64,000 nt of DNA from Micropterix aruncella (Eukaryota > Arthropoda > Insecta > Lepidoptera > Micropterigidae), in assembly GCA_944548615.1 (NCBI GenBank), contig OX155978.1:6706609-6770608 (forward strand), written 5' to 3'. Shown one piece after another: positions 59,748 to 64,000 of the stretch (positions are counted from its first letter, which is position 1; each line of letters starts with the position of its first letter). The notes below the pieces were generated by a model. The model was not told where the DNA came from. It saw only the letters and a program-made list of their open reading frames with translations, and searched no databases. The translations under genes and the position numbers were made by a program.

Positions 59748-60362
59748 CCCTTCGGCTACGTAACGACCAAATTTGGTTGCACATCAGAACACCGTTGACT
59801 ACGTAACGACCAATATTGGCGGCTTACTCCCGGAGCGCACAGTAATATTATTTTCTAATTCGGACGCATCCCAAAATCCATACTAAATTTCTCATTATTA
59901 CCATAGATACATAGACGGCCGCTAGAATAATTTCGCGCGTCATTTCGTGGATATTTCTGGTAAAGTTCTATTGTCAAACATCATCTTTTTTTTTTTTTTT
60001 TCGAGAAATCATAAAAAAAAAATATTGGTTTTATGTGCTAATATCTAAATATTTTTGTAAATAAATAAGCAAAAATAAATATTACCTTTGATAGAGAATC
60101 TTATAAAGATTACGATAAAAATTAAAATTTCTAAATAGGGTTCCGTATTTTTCCGTAACACAAGTAGAAGTTAGAAATGCCGAGTTTTTTTCACTTTTTC
60201 TAAATTCTCATATTTATTCATAATTATTTAATTGTTTTACAAAATGGAATTTCTATATACGAAATTTCAATGGGATCATTGCTCAGTTATTTTTTATGAT
60301 TGCTATAGTAGTTCCACAGTTATAGTACTTTTTGTCGAGCGCGGCCATATTGCAAGAAATTC
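59748..60362 (-). mobile_element. Family F repeat, copy 3
   Basis: Starts CCCTTCGGCTACGTAACGAC with the duplicated TACGTAACGACCAA words; ends at the CATATTGCAAGAAATT block, lacking about 50 bp. Confidence 0.75.
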
Positions 60363-60435
60363 TTTTTTTCTTTTCTATAATTGCAATTTCATAGTTAAGG
60401 ACTCCTAATACATTTTATTACTACTCCGGTCCACC

Positions 60436-60570
60436 AACCAACAACAAGGGAAAGTACTGTGAACGCGCTTCTGTGTGTCTGTATGTGTGTATTCCTTCAA
60501 GAGAGCGCCCAAACGCTTAACCCGATTAAGCTGAAATTAGCATGCATGTATTATTTGGTCATGGCAAGAT
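60436..60570 (+). repeat. Family A 5' part
   Basis: AAGGGAAAGTACTGTGAACG followed by CGCTTCTGTGTGTCTGTATG and the CCGATTAAGCTGAAATTAGC core. Confidence 0.7.
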
Positions 60571-60589
60571 CTGAAAACACAGCCGATTT

Positions 60590-60640
60590 TTTTGTAGCGC
60601 TGTATGTTTTCCTTAATATATAAATAAAATAAATATAAAT
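60590..60640 (+). repeat. LINE 3' end with AAAT tail
   Basis: GTAGCGCTGTATGTTTTCC and AATAAAATAAATATAAATAAA; same 3' end as the LINE at 16025-16584. Confidence 0.65.
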
Positions 60641-60654
60641 AAAATGGAATATTG

Positions 60655-60995
60655 ATGCTAGACTATGGAACCAGCTCCCGCCAGACATCGAAAACGCACC
60701 AACGGTTTCTACCTTTCAAGTGTCTCTGAAAAAGCATTTCATGTCCCTAAATTCCTAGTTATCCTAGGTCTCATCCCATCCTCTCATATCTTTCGCTCCT
60801 TGAGAATTATTCCAAATCCTAATTTTATTTTAAAAAATGGCATTTTTGTTACTTGATTAATTTTTGTTATGTAATAAGTTTTTCTTCTTTTTTTTTTGTT
60901 AATTTTTAATTTATCTCTTGGCACTAAGTCCAGGTATTTTTGGCAATAAGTCCGCCTTTTGTATGTTTTTGTTTAATGTGCAATAAAGAATCTCT
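60655..60995 (+). pseudogene. LINE C-terminus and 3' UTR
   Basis: RLWNQLPPDIENAPTVSTFQ and VSLKKHFMS: the LWN-LP-I-FK-L-K closing block of CR1/Jockey ORF2, then stops. Ends GCAATAAAGAATCTCTATCT, a TCTA-type tail. Confidence 0.7.
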
Positions 60996-61592
60996 ATCTA
61001 TTCTTTGGCGTTGATGTATGTATAGAATTATAGTAGACGGGCTTTTAACAACTGGAACCTTGATCTGACGTATAAGTGTCATGTTGAATGTTTATCAAAA
61101 CATATCGAAATGCGTCTCGCAATCTAAGTGTGCCACATACTTGACATTACCCATCAAGCTTCGCGGCCTTCGAATTCTATAGACTTTGTTAATCCAATGA
61201 TTAAAGCTTAATATCAAGGCGGTTCGGCAGAAGCGTTCGCCGCAGAACGCACAATACTCCGATGGGTGTCCGGAGGCACTATAGTTCATCGGTGCAAAGA
61301 GAACAATGCATCGACGGGCCTTCGGTTCGCTTAGCTGATATTAATATATTTTTTATTTAACGCCATTTGGACGGCGAAGGTCGCTTCTTCTGTCTAACAA
61401 TGGTTTTGGTTAGTGAGGTAGAAATAGTCGATGTCTTAGTGAGAAATAGTCGATCTTGCGCGGTGCGAAAGATGTCTCTCTTTATTATGATTCTGGATAC
61501 ATAGGGATAGGCAGGTACGATGGATATAATAAGAACAAACTGATGTAAATATAACTAATCATTACTATAATCTTAAACACTTAATTTATTAA
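60996..61592. other. Spacer without recognised gene
   Basis: A 64-codon minus frame (61095-61289) includes CAFCGERFCRTALIL, a cysteine pattern without a full finger; I do not call it. Confidence 0.3.
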
Positions 61593-62395
61593 CCCTTCGA
61601 AAAGCAGCGGCATGATTTCATGGCAGACCGCGGCAATTTATTTCAATTTCTTGCAATATCGCCGCGCTCGAGAAAAAGTACTTTAACTATGGAACTACTA
61701 TAGCAATCATAAAAAGAATAACTATGCAATGATCGCATTGAAATTTCGTATATAAAATATTGAAATCTCATTTTGTAAAATAATTAGATAATTATGAATA
61801 AAAATGGGAAATTTGAAAAATTGAAAAATTGAAAAGAACTCGGTATTTTTAACTTGTACTTGTCTTACGGAAAAAATACGGAACCCTATTTACAAATTGG
61901 AAATACTATCGTAATCTTTCTTATATTCTCTATCAAATGTAATATTTCGTTTTGCTTATTTACATACAAAAATATTTAGATATTAACTTATAAAAACCAA
62001 TAAAAATTTTGAAGATTTCTCGAAAAAAAAAAATATGATGTTTGACAATAGAATTTTACCAGATAATTCGCGAAATGATGCGCGAAAATATTCTAGCGGC
62101 CGTCTATGTTATAATAAGATATTTGGTATAGATTTTAGGATGCGTTTGAATTAGAAAATAATATTATTGTGCTCTTAAGGAAAAATACGGAACCCTATTT
62201 AGAAATTGTAAATACTATAGTGATCTTTATTAGATTCTCTATCAAATGTTATGTTTCGTTTTGCCTATTTACGTACAAAGATATTTAGGTTTTAGCTCAT
62301 AAAAACTAATAAATTTTTTGTTGATTTCTCGAAAAAAAATTATGATGTTTGACAATGGAATTTTACCAGAAATATCCGCGAAGTTGATATGTTGA
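61593..62395 (+). mobile_element. Family F repeat, copy 4, with internal partial duplication
   Basis: Starts CCCTTCGAAAAGCAGCGG. After about 590 bp the middle part (AAATACGGAACCCTATTTA to AATGGAATTTTACCAGAAAT) repeats at 62182-62385. Right terminal sequence is missing. Confidence 0.7.
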
Positions 62396-63273
<878 letters not shown>

Positions 63274-63591
63274 GGCCCATTTTTCAACTAGTAAACGCTC
63301 ACCCTTCATCCAATTATCTCAAAAATTAAGCTACAATCCTTCTTTATACGTAAACTCACTCAATTTCCTATTATTTCAGGGGAAATAACAAGACAAGACG
63401 AGCTACTTGACAGATGGAAGAATTTAAAATTTCGAATTTCGTTTTTTTATTTTCTAAAGGTGCGATATAAAGAAGCTGCGATCAATATTCAGCTGAAAAC
63501 TTAAAACTAAAAGCGTGACATGCCCTCATATCAATGAAAGGAAGCAGTCAGCTCTTTCCTATTAGTTGGAAAGATTACCTTTAACCTAAAT
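63274..63591. other. Spacer between the palindrome-core copies
   Basis: A 65-codon frame (63191-63388) overlaps the repeat and is not called. Nothing else recognised. Confidence 0.3.
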
Positions 63592-63760
63592 GGATTATTT
63601 ACAATGAACGAAACATAAAATATGTAAAAATTCAATATTTTGAAATATTTGATAGTTTTGTGTATATATTCTTTTTAGAATTGATCAATAAGATGATTAT
63701 AAAGTAAATAATTATAAAAGCCACTTACATCGTGACGAAGGATTCCCTTGATCGGATTCG
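63592..63760 (+). repeat. Large palindrome, left arm (169 bp)
   Basis: Reverse complement of 63832-64000 with about one mismatch; the spacer is 71 bp. The right arm is cut by the window end, so arms may be longer only if left flank 63540-63591 also matches beyond 64000. Confidence 0.9.
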
Positions 63761-63831
63761 TTAACTTAAACCTACTCCTCTTTCCGGAAGTGAGAGGCAT
63801 TCATCATTCTCGTTAACACCTAAAGCATTCC

Positions 63832-64000
63832 CGAATCCGATCAAGGGAATCCTTCGTCACGATGTAAGTGGCTTTTATAACTATTTACTTTATAATCATC
63901 TTATTGATCAATTCTAAAAAGAATATATACACAAAACTATCAAATATTTCAAAATATTGAATTTTTACATATTTTATGTTTCGTTCATTGTAAATAATCC
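63832..64000 (-). repeat. Large palindrome, right arm (169 bp, reaches window edge)
   Basis: Inverted partner of 63592-63760. Begins CGAATCCGATCAAGGGAATC. Possibly a fold-back element or an inverted duplication. Confidence 0.9.

Noticed and set aside
61095..61289. Cysteine-containing minus frame (CAFCGERFC)
   Set aside because: One cysteine cluster without the histidines or spacing of a known finger.

Overview
The window is eukaryotic: AT-rich, densely packed with dead transposons and almost free of host genes. An insect is certain on content (mariner, Jockey/CR1-type LINEs, Penelope-like and RLE-type retroelements). A moth or butterfly is the best guess. This rests on three things recognised by eye rather than by search: short lepidopteran-style dispersed repeats (20605-20812; RTE-like pieces at 34530-37617 and 40541-41052), LINE tails ending in repeated GATTT, and a serine-protease fragment resembling lepidopteran snake-type clip proteases.

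Host-like sequence is limited to three pieces. A seven-finger C2H2 gene lies on the minus strand (55471-56435) and is broken by one frame change. A 27-codon THAP-type first exon with a consensus splice donor lies on the plus strand (57907-57989). A decayed C-terminal piece of an S1 serine protease lies on the minus strand (39644-40045).

The best preserved mobile element is a 1301-bp Tc1/mariner-superfamily transposon (4732-6032) with near-matching TIRs, a TA duplication and an uninterrupted 361-residue transposase. Around it are more than a dozen 5'-truncated LINEs, fragments of two Penelope-like lineages (16643-17037 and 31448-33042), three copies of a retrotransposon with a restriction-like endonuclease (27893-28378, 43740-46215, 49336-49850), hAT-like ends, and MITEs.

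Several non-coding families recur. Family A (about 0.5-0.7 kb, 5' hairpin, internal TG tract) occurs at 3097, 17385, 27425 and 58021, among other places. Family B is GC-rich, about 660-700 bp, shows 13-15 bp target duplications and has a structured 3' end; it clusters at 11-13.6, 18, 21-23 and 48.6-51.6 kb. Families C and F and MITE D complete the set. Comparing copies resolves nested insertions: B in A at 18030, B in a B cluster at 50274, LINE in LINE at 9678, LINE in a minisatellite at 16025, and an AT-rich unit in a LINE at 42979.

Seven long (TA)n tracts are present. One array (29818-33222) appears to have received both an hAT-like element and a Penelope-like element. Another (38242-39050) surrounds a perfect 87-bp inverted repeat, and the window ends inside a 169-bp-armed palindrome. 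A GC-rich module at 33530-34300 carries four short hairpins, two of which share nearly the same 10-nt loop. I see no operon-like organisation, and the host fragments show no evident functional link apart from the divergent zinc-finger/THAP pair.
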